A stretch of DNA of 42,912 bases from an uncultured Desulfomicrobiaceae bacterium. Lineage in GTDB: Bacteria; Desulfobacterota; Desulfovibrionia; Desulfovibrionales; Desulfomicrobiaceae. The stretch spans positions 1 to 42,912 of the forward strand of contig CALKRN010000019.1 in NCBI GenBank assembly GCA_937989665.1, written 5' to 3'. Positions 24,428-31,987 of the stretch are shown here, piece by piece; the stretch's first letter is position 1, and the number at the start of each line of letters is the position of its first letter. Below the pieces are notes generated by a model. It ran no database searches, was not told the DNA's origin, and saw only the letters and a list, made by a program, of their open reading frames with translations. The position numbers and the translations under genes are program-made.

Positions 24428-25522
24428 ATGCCCCAACTCCTTGATGCCTTTCACGATCCCCAGGTGTGCCGACCACTTGTGGCTGCAATCCGGGATCGCC
24501 TTGCCGGGCGGCGGCTGCGCTTTATGGAGGTGTGTGGCACCCATACTGTGGCCTTGTTTCGCTCCGGCATCCGTTCCCTCCTTGCTGATGTGGTGGACCA
24601 TCTCTCTGGTCCGGGCTGCCCGGTGTGCGTCACCCATGAGCGCGAAGTCGCCCTGTTTCTTGACCTTGCGGCTCAGCCAGGAGTCATCGTTGCCACGTTT
24701 GGCGATCTCATGCGGGTGCCTGGCCCAGGAGGCCGTTCGCTGAAGGCTGCCCAGGCCGAAGGGGCGCGCGTTCATATTGTCTACTCGCCAGCCGAGGCCT
24801 TGGAGATAGCGGCGGCCAATCCTTCGGCCCATGTCGCTTTTTTGGGTGTTGGTTTTGAGACCACTGCCCCCGCCGTGGCGGCGACGGTCCAGATGGCCAA
24901 GGCGCGCGGGGTCGGTAACTTTTCAGTCCTCTGTCTCCACAAGCTCGTCCCCCCCGCCTTGGCGGCCTTGGCCGCAGAGAAGGACTTGCATCTGGATGCC
25001 CTGCTCTTGCCTGGCCATGTGTCGGCCATCATCGGCACAACGCCGTACCAATTTGTGGCGCAAGAGTATGGCATCCCGGCGGTCATTGCGGGCTTTGAGC
25101 CCCTTGATCTCCTGGAGGCGGTCCTCGCCATGGCCGAGATGACTGCGGCGGGAAAGGCGCAGGTAGAAAACCGCTACCGCCGCGTCGTGGCCGAGGAGGG
25201 GAACCCCCGGGCCCTTGCAGTAATGGACGAGGTCTTCGAGATTGTGGATGCCCCCTGGCGCGGCATTGGTGTCATCCCGGCCAGTGGCCTTGCCCTGCGG
25301 CCGGAATATGCTGCGTGGGACGCCCGCCAGGTGTTCCACCTCACGGAGCAGGAGACCCCGCCTATCCCTGGTTGCCGCTGTGGCGAGGTCCTCAAGGGCA
25401 AGCTGACACCCCCTGGCTGCCCGCTTTTTGGTCGCGCGTGCACCCCGGCTCGGCCCGTGGGCCCGTGCATGGTCTCCACCGAAGGTTCGTGTGCAGCGTA
25501 TTTCAAATATCGGGTCGCCTAG
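24428..25522 (+). CDS. hypD: [NiFe] hydrogenase maturation factor HypD
   Basis: This 364-residue protein is the [4Fe-4S] scaffold on which the Fe(CN)2CO group is assembled with HypC. Conserved motifs are all present: FMEVCGTHTVALFR, GPGCPVCVTHE, FLGVGFETTAPAVA, and the C-terminal cysteine set CRCGEVLKG, GCPLFGRACTP and EGSCAAYFKY. The ATG at 24428 was chosen over two upstream in-frame ATGs because GGAGG precedes it by five bases. hypE follows 24 bases later, and the rest of the hyp set is not in the window. Its presence implies at least one [NiFe] hydrogenase elsewhere in the genome. Confidence 0.96.
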   Translation: MPQLLDAFHDPQVCRPLVAAIRDRLAGRRLRFMEVCGTHTVALFRSGIRSLLADVVDHLSGPGCPVCVTHEREVALFLDLAAQPGVIVATFGDLMRVPGPGGRSLKAAQAEGARVHIVYSPAEALEIAAANPSAHVAFLGVGFETTAPAVAATVQMAKARGVGNFSVLCLHKLVPPALAALAAEKDLHLDALLLPGHVSAIIGTTPYQFVAQEYGIPAVIAGFEPLDLLEAVLAMAEMTAAGKAQVENRYRRVVAEEGNPRALAVMDEVFEIVDAPWRGIGVIPASGLALRPEYAAWDARQVFHLTEQETPPIPGCRCGEVLKGKLTPPGCPLFGRACTPARPVGPCMVSTEGSCAAYFKYRVA

Positions 25523-25546
25523 CGGCTAGCCCAAGGAGGATTCCCC

Positions 25547-26545
25547 ATGGAGCGCATTCTCTTGGATGCGGGCAGCGGCGGCAAGGCCTCGCACCGTCTT
25601 ATCCATGATCTGTTTTTTCGGTATCTCGGCAATGCGGTCCTCCAGCGCATGGACGACGCTGCCCTTCTCGATCTCCATGGCCCAGTGGCCATGAGCACCG
25701 ACGGGTTTACGGTGAGTCCGCTTTTCTTCCCCGGAGGGGACATTGGTGCCTTGGCCATCCATGGCACGGTGAACGACATTGCCATGCTCGGGGCGCGGCC
25801 CCGCTATCTCACGGCAGCCTTTGTCATTGAAGAGGGGTTCTTGTTGGCAGACTTGGAGCGGGTGGTCGCCTCCATGGCGAGGGCAGCCCAGGAGGCTGGG
25901 GTGCTCATCGTTGCGGGCGACACCAAGGTCGTGCCGAAAGGGGCGGCAGATGGTCTCTTTATCACGACAACAGGCCTAGGCGAGGTCCTGGTGCAGCCGG
26001 CTCCGAGCGGCCACCGTGCCGCCCCGGGAGACGTTGTCTTTGTCAGTGGCCCGGTGGGGGATCATGGTTTGGCCATCATGGCGGCCCGAGAAGGTCTTTC
26101 TTTTGAGGTGCCGGTGCGCTCGGATTGCGCGAGCCTGGGCGGTCTTGTGGAGGTCTTGCTCGCGGCCGTGCCCGAAGTGCATGTGCTGCGGGACCCGACG
26201 CGGGGAGGTCTGGTGACCACCCTCAATGAAATTGCCGGCCAATCGCAGGTGGCCATCCACATTAACGAGGAGGCTATTCCGGTACGGCCCGAGGTGGTGG
26301 CTGGGTGTTCGTTTTTGGGCCTTGACCCCCTCTATCTTGCCAACGAGGGCAAGCTGGTGGCGGTCGTGCCAGAGGTCCACGCGGATGCGGCTTGGGCGGC
26401 TTTGCGCAGCCATCCGTTGGGGGTGCAGGCGGCACGCATCGGGACGGTTTGCGCTGGCCCAAGTCGGGTGGTCATCACCACCCCGTTGGGCGGACAGCGT
26501 CTGGCGGATATGCTGGAAGGCGAGCAATTGCCCCGCATTTGCTGA
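25547..26545 (+). CDS. hypE: [NiFe] hydrogenase maturation factor HypE
   Basis: This 332-residue protein of the PurM/SelD fold dehydrates the carbamoylated C-terminal cysteine to thiocyanate, the cyanide source for the NiFe site. The essential C-terminal tail PRIC is intact. Other motifs are ILLDAGSGGKASHRLI, AMSTDGFTVSPLFFPGGDIG and HGTVNDIAMLGARP for ATP and Mg binding, and VLRDPTRGGLVTTLNEIA. A strong AAGGAGG ribosome site precedes the ATG. It follows hypD by 24 bases, and its stop codon overlaps the start of the exonuclease gene by one base (TGATG). Function is assigned with high confidence from motifs and context. Confidence 0.96.
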   Translation: MERILLDAGSGGKASHRLIHDLFFRYLGNAVLQRMDDAALLDLHGPVAMSTDGFTVSPLFFPGGDIGALAIHGTVNDIAMLGARPRYLTAAFVIEEGFLLADLERVVASMARAAQEAGVLIVAGDTKVVPKGAADGLFITTTGLGEVLVQPAPSGHRAAPGDVVFVSGPVGDHGLAIMAAREGLSFEVPVRSDCASLGGLVEVLLAAVPEVHVLRDPTRGGLVTTLNEIAGQSQVAIHINEEAIPVRPEVVAGCSFLGLDPLYLANEGKLVAVVPEVHADAAWAALRSHPLGVQAARIGTVCAGPSRVVITTPLGGQRLADMLEGEQLPRIC

Positions 26546-27084
26546 TGTTTTCCTTTGTGGCTGTGGACTTCGAGACCGCTGATGGCACCCGGGAGAGCGC
26601 CTGTGCCATCGGCCTGGTGCGGGTGGAAGCAGGGGAAATTGGGGCGCGCCTGGCCCGTCTTATTCGGCCACCACGCTTGCAGTTTTCGCCGTACTGTGTG
26701 CGCATCCATGGTATTACCCCGGCTATGGTGCGTCATGCGCCGCCCTTTGGCGACCTGTGGCCCGAGATCGCGCCCTTTTTTTCTGGGGTGCCTTTTCTTG
26801 CCGCCCACAACGCCGCATTTGATCGGAGTGTCCTCCAGGCCTGCTGCCGCCGCGCCCGCATTCCTATTCCCCCATTGCCCTTCGTGTGTACGGTGCAGCT
26901 TGCCCGCCAGGTGTGGTCCTTGCCTTCGGCCAGGCTCCCGACGGTGTGTACGCACCTTGGCATTCCGCTCTCCCACCATGACCCGGCCTCTGATGCTTTG
27001 GCCTGTGCTCGCATCGTCCTTGCCGCGGCGAGGCAGGCCCCATCGGTGCTGGCCCGTTTTGTGCCGCCTTCTTCAACTAGTTGA
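26545..27084 (+). CDS. DEDDh 3'-5' exonuclease (DNA polymerase III epsilon-like)
   Basis: This 179-residue protein is a single DEDDh exonuclease domain. AVDFETAD supplies the first Asp and Glu near the N-terminus, IHGITPAMV and FLAAHNAAFDRSVL the central block with Asp, and SHHDPASDALACA the final His and Asp. It resembles free-standing epsilon-like exonucleases that act in repair or nucleic acid turnover rather than the polymerase-bound subunit. The ATG at 26545 overlaps the hypE stop, so it is read through translational coupling, although it has no evident relation to hydrogenase maturation. The substrate could be DNA or RNA. Confidence 0.86.
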   Translation: MFSFVAVDFETADGTRESACAIGLVRVEAGEIGARLARLIRPPRLQFSPYCVRIHGITPAMVRHAPPFGDLWPEIAPFFSGVPFLAAHNAAFDRSVLQACCRRARIPIPPLPFVCTVQLARQVWSLPSARLPTVCTHLGIPLSHHDPASDALACARIVLAAARQAPSVLARFVPPSSTS

Positions 27085-27346
27085 AAAAAAGAATTCTTCG
27101 CCGAGTATCCCTTCTTTGGTATTCCCAAAGGGAACGCCATGCCGGAGATCTTCGAGACCGTAACCACCCGTGGAATCAACCCTTCTTTGGTATTCCCAAA
27201 GGGAACGCCATGCCGGGGCCGAAGACGGCACTTTGTTTTGCCAGATCCGTAAGATCATTAGCTTGTCGGATATTTTGGCTTCACCACGGCCACACAGGGA
27301 CGGAGACGGCACTTTGTTCTCCCAGATCATTTGGATAGAGATTGTT
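27085..27346 (+). repeat. Intergenic repeat block: a perfect 37-base pair and a second 24-base pair
   Basis: A 37-base unit (starting CCCTTCTTTGGTATTCCCAA) is present without change at 27109-27145 and 27180-27216, a pitch of 71 bases. CTTTGG and CCAAAG can form a hairpin within it. A second unit, GACGGCACTTTGTT followed by CCAGATC, occurs at 27224-27247 and 27305-27328, a pitch of 81. The last copy ends about 20 bases before the next gene. No gene is present. Confidence 0.88.
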
Positions 27347-27703
27347 ATGTTGTCCCCAGCCGAACGTCGCGCCAAGATCGTTTTGACGTTGGTGGCCAAG
27401 TTCCCGTGGAGCGTGCCGCAACGCCAGGAAGCCGTGCGGGACGATCTCCTCGTAACCGTACCCATCATGACGCTGGAGGCCGCTACTCGCCTCGCCGAGC
27501 TCGTGCCGGCCATGGTGCCCAAACTTTCTGAGAAATGGATTGCCATGGTTGTGGATTGGCTCCTCGAGACCATCCCGGACCCGCAGCTGCAGGTGCTCTG
27601 GAGTGGAGGGGCTAAGAACGATGCCGCTTTGGCATTGGTTTTTCTCATGTACTTAGAATCCGCTCGCATGGAGGCCCAGATGGAGGCGGACCTCAAGGAG
27701 TAG
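27347..27703 (+). CDS. Hypothetical helical protein, 118 residues
   Basis: The ATG at 27347 opens a 118-residue frame with no recognised family. It is Ala/Leu-rich and probably all-helical, with segments such as RRAKIVLTLVAKFPWSVPQR, EAATRLAELVPAMVPKL and ALALVFLMYLESARMEAQ, the last having a charged, coiled-coil-like end. No membrane segment or signal is clear. There is no strong ribosome site directly before the ATG. A further ATG lies in the repeat-rich leader, so the N-terminus is uncertain. A 33-codon ORF follows after two bases, and the two look co-translated. Codon use is like that of neighbours. Confidence 0.6.
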   Translation: MLSPAERRAKIVLTLVAKFPWSVPQRQEAVRDDLLVTVPIMTLEAATRLAELVPAMVPKLSEKWIAMVVDWLLETIPDPQLQVLWSGGAKNDAALALVFLMYLESARMEAQMEADLKE

Positions 27704-27705
27704 TC

Positions 27706-27807
27706 GTGGCCCAAAGCGCCGACCCTGCTAGGGCTGACCTCGTGGCCCAGTACCTTCGCGCCAAAAAGGCGGAGTTCGCCCGTCAAGCTGGGAGCATGGT
27801 CCAATAA
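27706..27807 (+). CDS. Small 33-residue ORF coupled to the upstream hypothetical gene
   Basis: A GTG at 27706 is preceded by AAGGAG at five bases (the SD overlaps the stop of the upstream gene) and opens 33 codons to a TAA. The product, beginning VAQSADPARADLVAQYLRAK, is Ala/Lys/Arg-rich and could form one amphipathic helix. The good ribosome site and immediate linkage argue that it is translated. No homologue is known to me. Confidence 0.5.
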   Translation: MAQSADPARADLVAQYLRAKKAEFARQAGSMVQ

Positions 27808-27824
27808 TCCCGGCTAATCCCGGC

Positions 27825-27889
27825 TGGTGGCGCATCCGCAGGCAGAAGGGGGCATCCCTTTGGGCTTTCTGACCCCAGCGGATGCACCA
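27825..27889 (+). other. Long structured element after the small ORF
   Basis: TGGT (825-828 of kb 27) with ACCA (886-889) and GCATCCGC (27832-27839) with GCGGATGC (27878-27885) form an outer stem of 12 pairs with a small bulge. The interior can pair CAGAA with TTCTG. Just before it, AATCCCGGCT is duplicated in tandem. It could be a terminator-like or structured RNA element. No U-tract follows. Confidence 0.45.
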
Positions 27890-27959
27890 GCAACTGCCGG
27901 GCACGCGTCTCGCTGCCGTTCTCCCCGGCCTTCGTGGCCTCCTCCAGGAGCGAAGAAGG

Positions 27960-28814
27960 CTAGCGGATCCCGCTCAACAGCCCGCGGATGGCTGCCGTCA
28001 GGTCGGCGGGCAGGACCACCGTTCGGGCCCCTTGCTGCTCGGCGAGGGCGCGTAAGGCATCCACATAGCGTTGGCCCAGGAGGTAGTGGAGGGTGGTTTC
28101 GGCGGATGCCGCGGCCTCCGCGATCTTGGCAATGGCGTTGCGGTCGCCTTCGGCGAGGACGATCTTGGCTTGGGCCTCGCGCTTGGAAGCCTCGAGCTTG
28201 CCCTCGGCCTGGAGGATGGCGGCAGACTTCTCGCCTTCAGCGCGGGTTACCATGGCGCGGCGCGCCCGCTCGGCGGCGGCTTGTTCTTCCATGGCCCGCT
28301 GCATGGTGTCCGAGGGTTTGATGTCCTGAATTTCAACGGTCTTAAGGACAATCCCCCAGTCCGCGATGTCATCGGAGATGGCATTTTTGAGCTTGGCCTT
28401 GATTTGTTCCCGAGAAGAGAGGGCATCATCGAGGTCCATTTCGCCGATGATAGAACGCAGCGATGTTTGGACGAGGGTTTGGATAGCGATGCGGTAGTCT
28501 TCAACGCCGTAGACTGCTTTTTCCGGGGAGACAATATTGATGTAAGCAACGGCGTTGGTGATAATGACGGCATTGTCTCTAGTGATAACGTCTTGTGATG
28601 GGATATCGAGGACAATGTCTTTTGTCGTCACTTTATATGCAACTGTATCCATATAAGGTATAATAATGTTGAGTCCTGGTCCGAGCGTAGAATGATATTT
28701 TCCTAGTCGTTGAACAACAAATTTATATCCTTGTGGAACAATACGTACACCAAGAAAAATGGTGACGACAACTAAGGCCAAGATAAAGAGCACGAGGACT
28801 AAGCCAGGATTCAT
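27960..28814 (-). CDS. SPFH/band 7 membrane protein (stomatin/QmcA-like)
   Basis: This 284-residue protein has one N-terminal membrane helix (LVLVLFILALVVVTIFLGV) followed by an SPFH domain: VPQGYKFVVQRLGKYHSTL, PGLNIIIPYMDTVAYKV, DIPSQDVITRDNAVI and the conserved IGEMDLDDALSSRE. The C-terminal half is a long Ala/Glu/Lys-rich coiled coil (AERARRAMVTRAEGEKSAA). These proteins scaffold membrane microdomains and regulate membrane proteases. The partner NfeD gene lies immediately upstream with a four-base overlap, the usual arrangement. The first 150 bases of the gene are distinctly AT-richer than the rest. The partner protease is unknown. Confidence 0.92.
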   Translation of the reverse strand: MNPGLVLVLFILALVVVTIFLGVRIVPQGYKFVVQRLGKYHSTLGPGLNIIIPYMDTVAYKVTTKDIVLDIPSQDVITRDNAVIITNAVAYINIVSPEKAVYGVEDYRIAIQTLVQTSLRSIIGEMDLDDALSSREQIKAKLKNAISDDIADWGIVLKTVEIQDIKPSDTMQRAMEEQAAAERARRAMVTRAEGEKSAAILQAEGKLEASKREAQAKIVLAEGDRNAIAKIAEAAASAETTLHYLLGQRYVDALRALAEQQGARTVVLPADLTAAIRGLLSGIR

Positions 28815-29269
28815 TGTGCCTCCGTATTCGGTTTAGGGGAGACGAGTAGCGTGTTGCCCATGATGTCCACCACGGTTACCCGATCTCCCAAGTGAAGGGG
28901 ATCTGTACTGCGCACTGGCCATTCGTCTTCCCCAAGGAGCGGGGTGCTAAAGCGCACTCGGCCCAGGCCGTTGGGCCCAGGCTCGGCGACGACCTGCCCC
29001 ACTTGGCCGAGGGCGGTTTCTCGTGCGATACCGGCAGTCGTCTTGTCGCGCATGCGGGGCTTGAGCACGACAAACCACAAGACACAAAAAACAGAGGACA
29101 TGGTGGCCCATGCCAGGATTTGGGCGGTGAGTCCCAGGGGGAGTCCCAACCAGAGGAGTGCCCCCACGATGACCGCACCCAGTCCAAACCACACAATACT
29201 GAAGCTGGGGACGAATGCTTCAATAATGATGAGGGTGATGCCCAAAACGATCCAGAGCCAGTATGCCAT
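28811..29269 (-). CDS. NfeD-like membrane protein (partner of the SPFH protein)
   Basis: This 152-residue short NfeD lacks the ClpP-like protease domain. It has two to three membrane helices (WIVLGITLIIIEAFVP, FGLGAVIVGALLWL and an ILAWATMSSVFCVLWFVV segment) followed by a C-terminal OB-fold beta domain (LGQVGQVVAEPGPNGLGRV, GDRVTVVDIMGNTLLVSP). The ATG at 29269 is preceded by AGGAGG at seven bases. The gene is co-transcribed with the SPFH gene, whose start it overlaps by four bases. NfeD/SPFH pairs work in membrane quality control and microdomain organisation. Family assignment is firm from fold order and context. Confidence 0.88.
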   Translation of the reverse strand: MAYWLWIVLGITLIIIEAFVPSFSIVWFGLGAVIVGALLWLGLPLGLTAQILAWATMSSVFCVLWFVVLKPRMRDKTTAGIARETALGQVGQVVAEPGPNGLGRVRFSTPLLGEDEWPVRSTDPLHLGDRVTVVDIMGNTLLVSPKPNTEAQ

Positions 29270-29420
29270 AAGGACACCTCCTAGAGGGACGCTGTAGCAG
29301 GGCAAACGGCATCCGGCTAGGGGTAAAGAGGAATCTTGTTGGGCTGGTCTTCGAAATTCCGTCCAGGTTAGGGGGCGGCGCTGGGGTAGGGCGGAGTGGC
29401 TGTTGTTTTGGGGCGCTTCG

Positions 29421-29454
29421 AAAAAAAAAACCCTCACGGTCTTGGCCGTGAGGG
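29421..29454 (-). terminator. Intrinsic terminator of the tRNA operon
   Basis: On the minus strand a perfect nine-base stem CCCTCACGG/CCGTGAGGG with a six-base loop is followed by ten T residues. It lies about ten bases beyond the tRNA-Arg 3' end. Confidence 0.95.
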
Positions 29455-29464
29455 CGTGGTGTAG

Positions 29465-29541
29465 TGGTGCGCCCGGCATGATTCGAACATGCGACCTACT
29501 GATTCGTAGTCAGGTACTCTATCCAGCTGAGCTACGGGCGC
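29465..29541 (-). tRNA. tRNA-Arg (anticodon ACG)
   Basis: On the minus strand a 77-base cloverleaf can be drawn: acceptor GCGCCCG/CGGGCGC, D arm GCTCAGCTGGATAGAGT, anticodon loop CTACGAA (anticodon ACG), T arm GCATGTTCGAATCATGC, and an encoded CCA. The A34 should be edited to inosine by TadA so that CGU, CGC and CGA are read. The top pair of the anticodon stem is a C-U mismatch and the other four pairs are normal. Confidence 0.93.
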
Positions 29542-29594
29542 GTTGTGCGAGGGAGCCTTTGCGGGAAGCGGGCTTCCCTGTCAAGGGGTTTGTC

Positions 29595-29682
29595 TGGTGC
29601 CGGAGGCGAGACTCGAACTCGCAAGGGGCCGAACCCCGGTGGATTTTGAGTCCACTGCGTCTACCAATTCCACCACTCCGGC
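29595..29682 (-). tRNA. tRNA-Leu (anticodon CAA)
   Basis: On the minus strand an 88-base class II tRNA starts GCCGGAGTGGTGGAATTGG and ends CTCCGGCACCA with CCA encoded. The anticodon stem GTGGA/TCCAC holds loop CTCAAAA (anticodon CAA, reading UUG). The long variable arm CGGGGTTCGGCCCCTTG (with GGGG/CCCC pairing) is typical of Leu. It lies 53 bases upstream of tRNA-Arg and the two share a promoter and terminator. Confidence 0.95.
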
Positions 29683-29696
29683 ACGCGAGGGGTCCT

Positions 29697-29725
29697 TCCT
29701 TAGGTAATGAAGGAGAGCTCGTCAA
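29697..29725 (-). promoter_or_regulatory. Candidate sigma70 promoter of the tRNA operon
   Basis: On the minus strand TTGACG (29725-29720) and TAAGGA (29702-29697) are separated by 17 bases, and the predicted start is a few bases before the tRNA-Leu 5' end. The -10 is a weak match. Confidence 0.45.
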
Positions 29726-29763
29726 GGAGGAAGAGGAATGATGGATTTTGTGCAGGATTTTGC

Positions 29764-29791
29764 TTGCCATTGGGCCGGTGTATGCTACAGT
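29764..29791 (+). promoter_or_regulatory. Candidate sigma70 promoter of the VWA-OmpA gene
   Basis: TTGCCA (29764-29769) and TACAGT (29786-29791) are 16 bases apart, and a TG precedes the -10 by one base (TGCTACAGT), an extended -10. The predicted start near 29798 gives a leader of about 50 bases. Confidence 0.6.
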
Positions 29792-29846
29792 GGCCGCACG
29801 CTCGGTGGTCACGGAAAAGAGGAAATTTCAAACTAAGGAGAGAGTT

Positions 29847-30956
29847 ATGCGCTGGAAATGGTTTGTTTTTTTGTTAATGGCCCTGGTGGCCACGCCGGCC
29901 TGGAGTGCGAGCTATGTCCGGAAGGTCGATAATTTTCTCATCCTCGTGGATACCTCTGGCTCCATGTACGATGCCTTCCAAAAGGGCCAGCAGAGCAAGG
30001 TGAGCCACGCCGCAGCGGTGTTGGCGCGCATGAACCAAGAGATTCCGGAGCTCGGGTATTTGGGTGGCCTTTATACAGCAGCCCCCTTCCGGGAATTTCA
30101 GGTCCTCTCTCCGTTTGCCCAGAAAACCTATGGTGAGGCGGTGGCCAAGCTCCCTGTCAATTGTAAAAGCCTCGGTTGTGTTTGGCCCACCCCATTGGGA
30201 GTTGGTTTAGACGCGTTGGAGTCGGCCATTAAGAGCGTCTCTGGCCGGACTGCCGTGATCATCCTCTCTGATGGTATGGAGAACCAGGGGCCAGAGACCT
30301 TGCCCATCGCCAAGAAGCTTGTGGAGCAGTATGGCGTGTGCTTTCATGTCATCAGCTATGCGGAGAAGGCTTCAGGCCAGGCCCTGCTCGATGCTATCGC
30401 TCAACTCAAGAAATGTTCTGTGCAGACGAAGGCCGCTCAGCTCGACGATGCTGCGGCGCTTAAGAAGTTTGTACGTGACGTTTTCTATGATGTGGCCGAG
30501 GTAGACGGTGACGATGACGGTGATGGCGTCCTCAATTCCAAGGATAAGTGTCCGGGTACGCCAAAAGACCTGGCTGTGGACGCTAATGGTTGCCCCATCC
30601 CGCTCACTGTGACGCTGAAGGTCTTCTTTGATTTCGACAAGGCGGATATTAAGCCCCAGTACCATAAGGAGCTGGCGGATTTTGCCAACTTCATGAAGCA
30701 GTACCCCGGCGTAAAGGTGGAAATCGACGGCCACACCGACTCCATGGGCAGCGATGCCTACAATCAAAAGCTCTCGCAGCGCCGCGCTGAAGCCGTGCGC
30801 CAGTACCTCGTCGATAAGTTTGGAATGAATCCGGCACTGCTCAAGGCTGTTGGTTTTGGTGAATCGCGCCCCATTGCAAGCAACGATACCGAGGAAGGAC
30901 GGGCGAAAAACCGCCGTATTGAAGCGGTGCTCGAAGGCGTATATAAAAAGCGCTAA
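29847..30956 (+). CDS. Envelope protein: von Willebrand A domain, TSP3-like calcium repeat and OmpA domain
   Basis: This 369-residue protein has a signal peptide (cleavage after TPAWSA). A VWA domain follows (about 25-215) with a MIDAS-type DTSGSM motif and LSDGMENQG. An acidic Ca-binding TSP3-like segment comes next (DGDDDGDGVLNSKDKCPGTP). The C-terminal OmpA domain (from about 255) has FFDFDKADIKPQY and the peptidoglycan-binding IDGHTDSMGSDAYNQKLSQ. The protein is exported and likely anchored to peptidoglycan in the periplasm or outer membrane. The ATG at 29847 has an AAGGAG ribosome site and a plausible promoter. A strong terminator follows, so it is probably monocistronic. The ligand of the VWA domain is unknown. 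Confidence 0.9.
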   Translation: MRWKWFVFLLMALVATPAWSASYVRKVDNFLILVDTSGSMYDAFQKGQQSKVSHAAAVLARMNQEIPELGYLGGLYTAAPFREFQVLSPFAQKTYGEAVAKLPVNCKSLGCVWPTPLGVGLDALESAIKSVSGRTAVIILSDGMENQGPETLPIAKKLVEQYGVCFHVISYAEKASGQALLDAIAQLKKCSVQTKAAQLDDAAALKKFVRDVFYDVAEVDGDDDGDGVLNSKDKCPGTPKDLAVDANGCPIPLTVTLKVFFDFDKADIKPQYHKELADFANFMKQYPGVKVEIDGHTDSMGSDAYNQKLSQRRAEAVRQYLVDKFGMNPALLKAVGFGESRPIASNDTEEGRAKNRRIEAVLEGVYKKR

Positions 30957-30977
30957 TTCTTTCGCCTGGTTTTTGCC

Positions 30978-31008
30978 AAGGCCGCTCTCCAGGGGGCGGC
31001 CTTTATTG
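30978..31008 (+). terminator. Intrinsic terminator after the VWA-OmpA gene
   Basis: AAGGCCGC (30978-30985) and GCGGCCTT (30996-31003) form a stem followed by TTATTG. A second hairpin GGGCTTGT/ACAAGCCC lies shortly after at 31015-31045 and is unexplained. Confidence 0.85.
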
Positions 31009-31132
31009 TGGGGGGGGCTTGTGAATAAAGTCTCAAAACAAGCCCTGATTTTGAAAAGGTCTCTTGGTTTTGCTTGTGCGAGTCGTGCGTTGGTGCACGA
31101 GCCAAAAAAATCTTGAGTTGAAGGACGCGTGT

Positions 31133-31147
31133 TGGCACAGCCTCTGC
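31133..31147 (+). promoter_or_regulatory. Candidate sigma54 promoter of the DUF169/TauE pair
   Basis: TGGCAC (31133-31138), five bases, then CTGC (31144-31147) match the -24/-12 pattern TGGCAC-N5-TTGC with one change. The predicted start near 31158 leaves a 36-base leader with a strong AGGAGG. Confidence 0.45.
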
Positions 31148-31193
31148 CGTGGAGTGATGGTTTTTTCACAGCAAATTGAGACAGGAGGATGCT

Positions 31194-31976
31194 ATGACGT
31201 ACCCAGAGATGCAGGAACTGCTCATGCGGGAATTGCGGTTGTACCATTACCCCATCGCCGTAAAGTTTTTCTACGACCAACAGGCGGTGGATGCCTTTAA
31301 GGCTGCGGCTGATGAGTATGTATCGCCAGTGAAGCCCATGACCTTTTGCCAATGGGAGATTGCCGCCCGCATGAAAGGGCAGGTGGTGTACGCGGAGAAA
31401 GAGGGCTTAGGTTGCACCAACGCCCATTACAATTTTGGCTGGAAAGGGCTCGACGAGGGCGAGGTCAAAAGCCACGCCAAGTATACGAGAGACCTTGATC
31501 AGGCAGAGCGCTTCGTGCGTTCCAAGGTCCAGATGCCCGAAGGTATGATTGGTATCGCCGTGGCCCCGCTGGCGAAAGCCGACCTTTTTGGCGGGCCGGA
31601 TACGGTTCATTTTTATTGCGACAACATGCAAGCTTACCACCTCGCGGTGGATTACATGGCGGCCATGGATGTCCATCCCTTACGGCCCGCCATTACCATG
31701 AATTCCTCGGCTTGTGGGGGCAATGTCTGGACCTATATCAACAAAGACTTCAATTTGCTTCCCGCCTGTTCGGGGTCGTATAATGCGGGGAAGACAGAGC
31801 GTGGCGAGATCAACGTTATCATCCCAGGGGAGGCCATTGGTCCGGTGTGCCAACGGCTCGTAGAGCGCATTGAAAAGCTTGGCAGTAGTTCCATCACCCG
31901 GCCTGGCGATGGGTTCCCGGGGGCTGACGTGTGCAAAAATTGTCCCCTCATCGTATTCAAAAAGTCGAGCTCATAA
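31194..31976 (+). CDS. DUF169 protein, cysteine-rich cytoplasmic
   Basis: This 260-residue protein is of the DUF169 (COG2043) family, found in methanogens and many anaerobic sulfate reducers and of unknown function. It has conserved blocks YHYPIAVKFFYD, TFCQWEIAARMKGQVVY, GCTNAHYNFGW, DTVHFYCDNMQA, MNSSACGGNVWTYIN and a C-terminal CKNCPLIVF. Several cysteines (for example in SSACGG, LPACSGSYN and VCKNCP) suggest metal or cofactor binding. The ATG at 31194 is preceded by AGGAGG. It lies eleven bases upstream of a TauE/SafE-type permease gene and probably shares a transcript with it. No function is claimed beyond the family. Confidence 0.87.
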   Translation: MTYPEMQELLMRELRLYHYPIAVKFFYDQQAVDAFKAAADEYVSPVKPMTFCQWEIAARMKGQVVYAEKEGLGCTNAHYNFGWKGLDEGEVKSHAKYTRDLDQAERFVRSKVQMPEGMIGIAVAPLAKADLFGGPDTVHFYCDNMQAYHLAVDYMAAMDVHPLRPAITMNSSACGGNVWTYINKDFNLLPACSGSYNAGKTERGEINVIIPGEAIGPVCQRLVERIEKLGSSSITRPGDGFPGADVCKNCPLIVFKKSSS

Positions 31977-31987
31977 GGAGAAAGTGC

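Noticed and set aside
27109..27216. Minimal CRISPR array (37-base repeat, 34-base spacer)
   Set aside because: The dimensions fit but there are only two units, no cas genes, and a similar pair at cbiC lies partly inside a coding region, so a local duplication is more likely.
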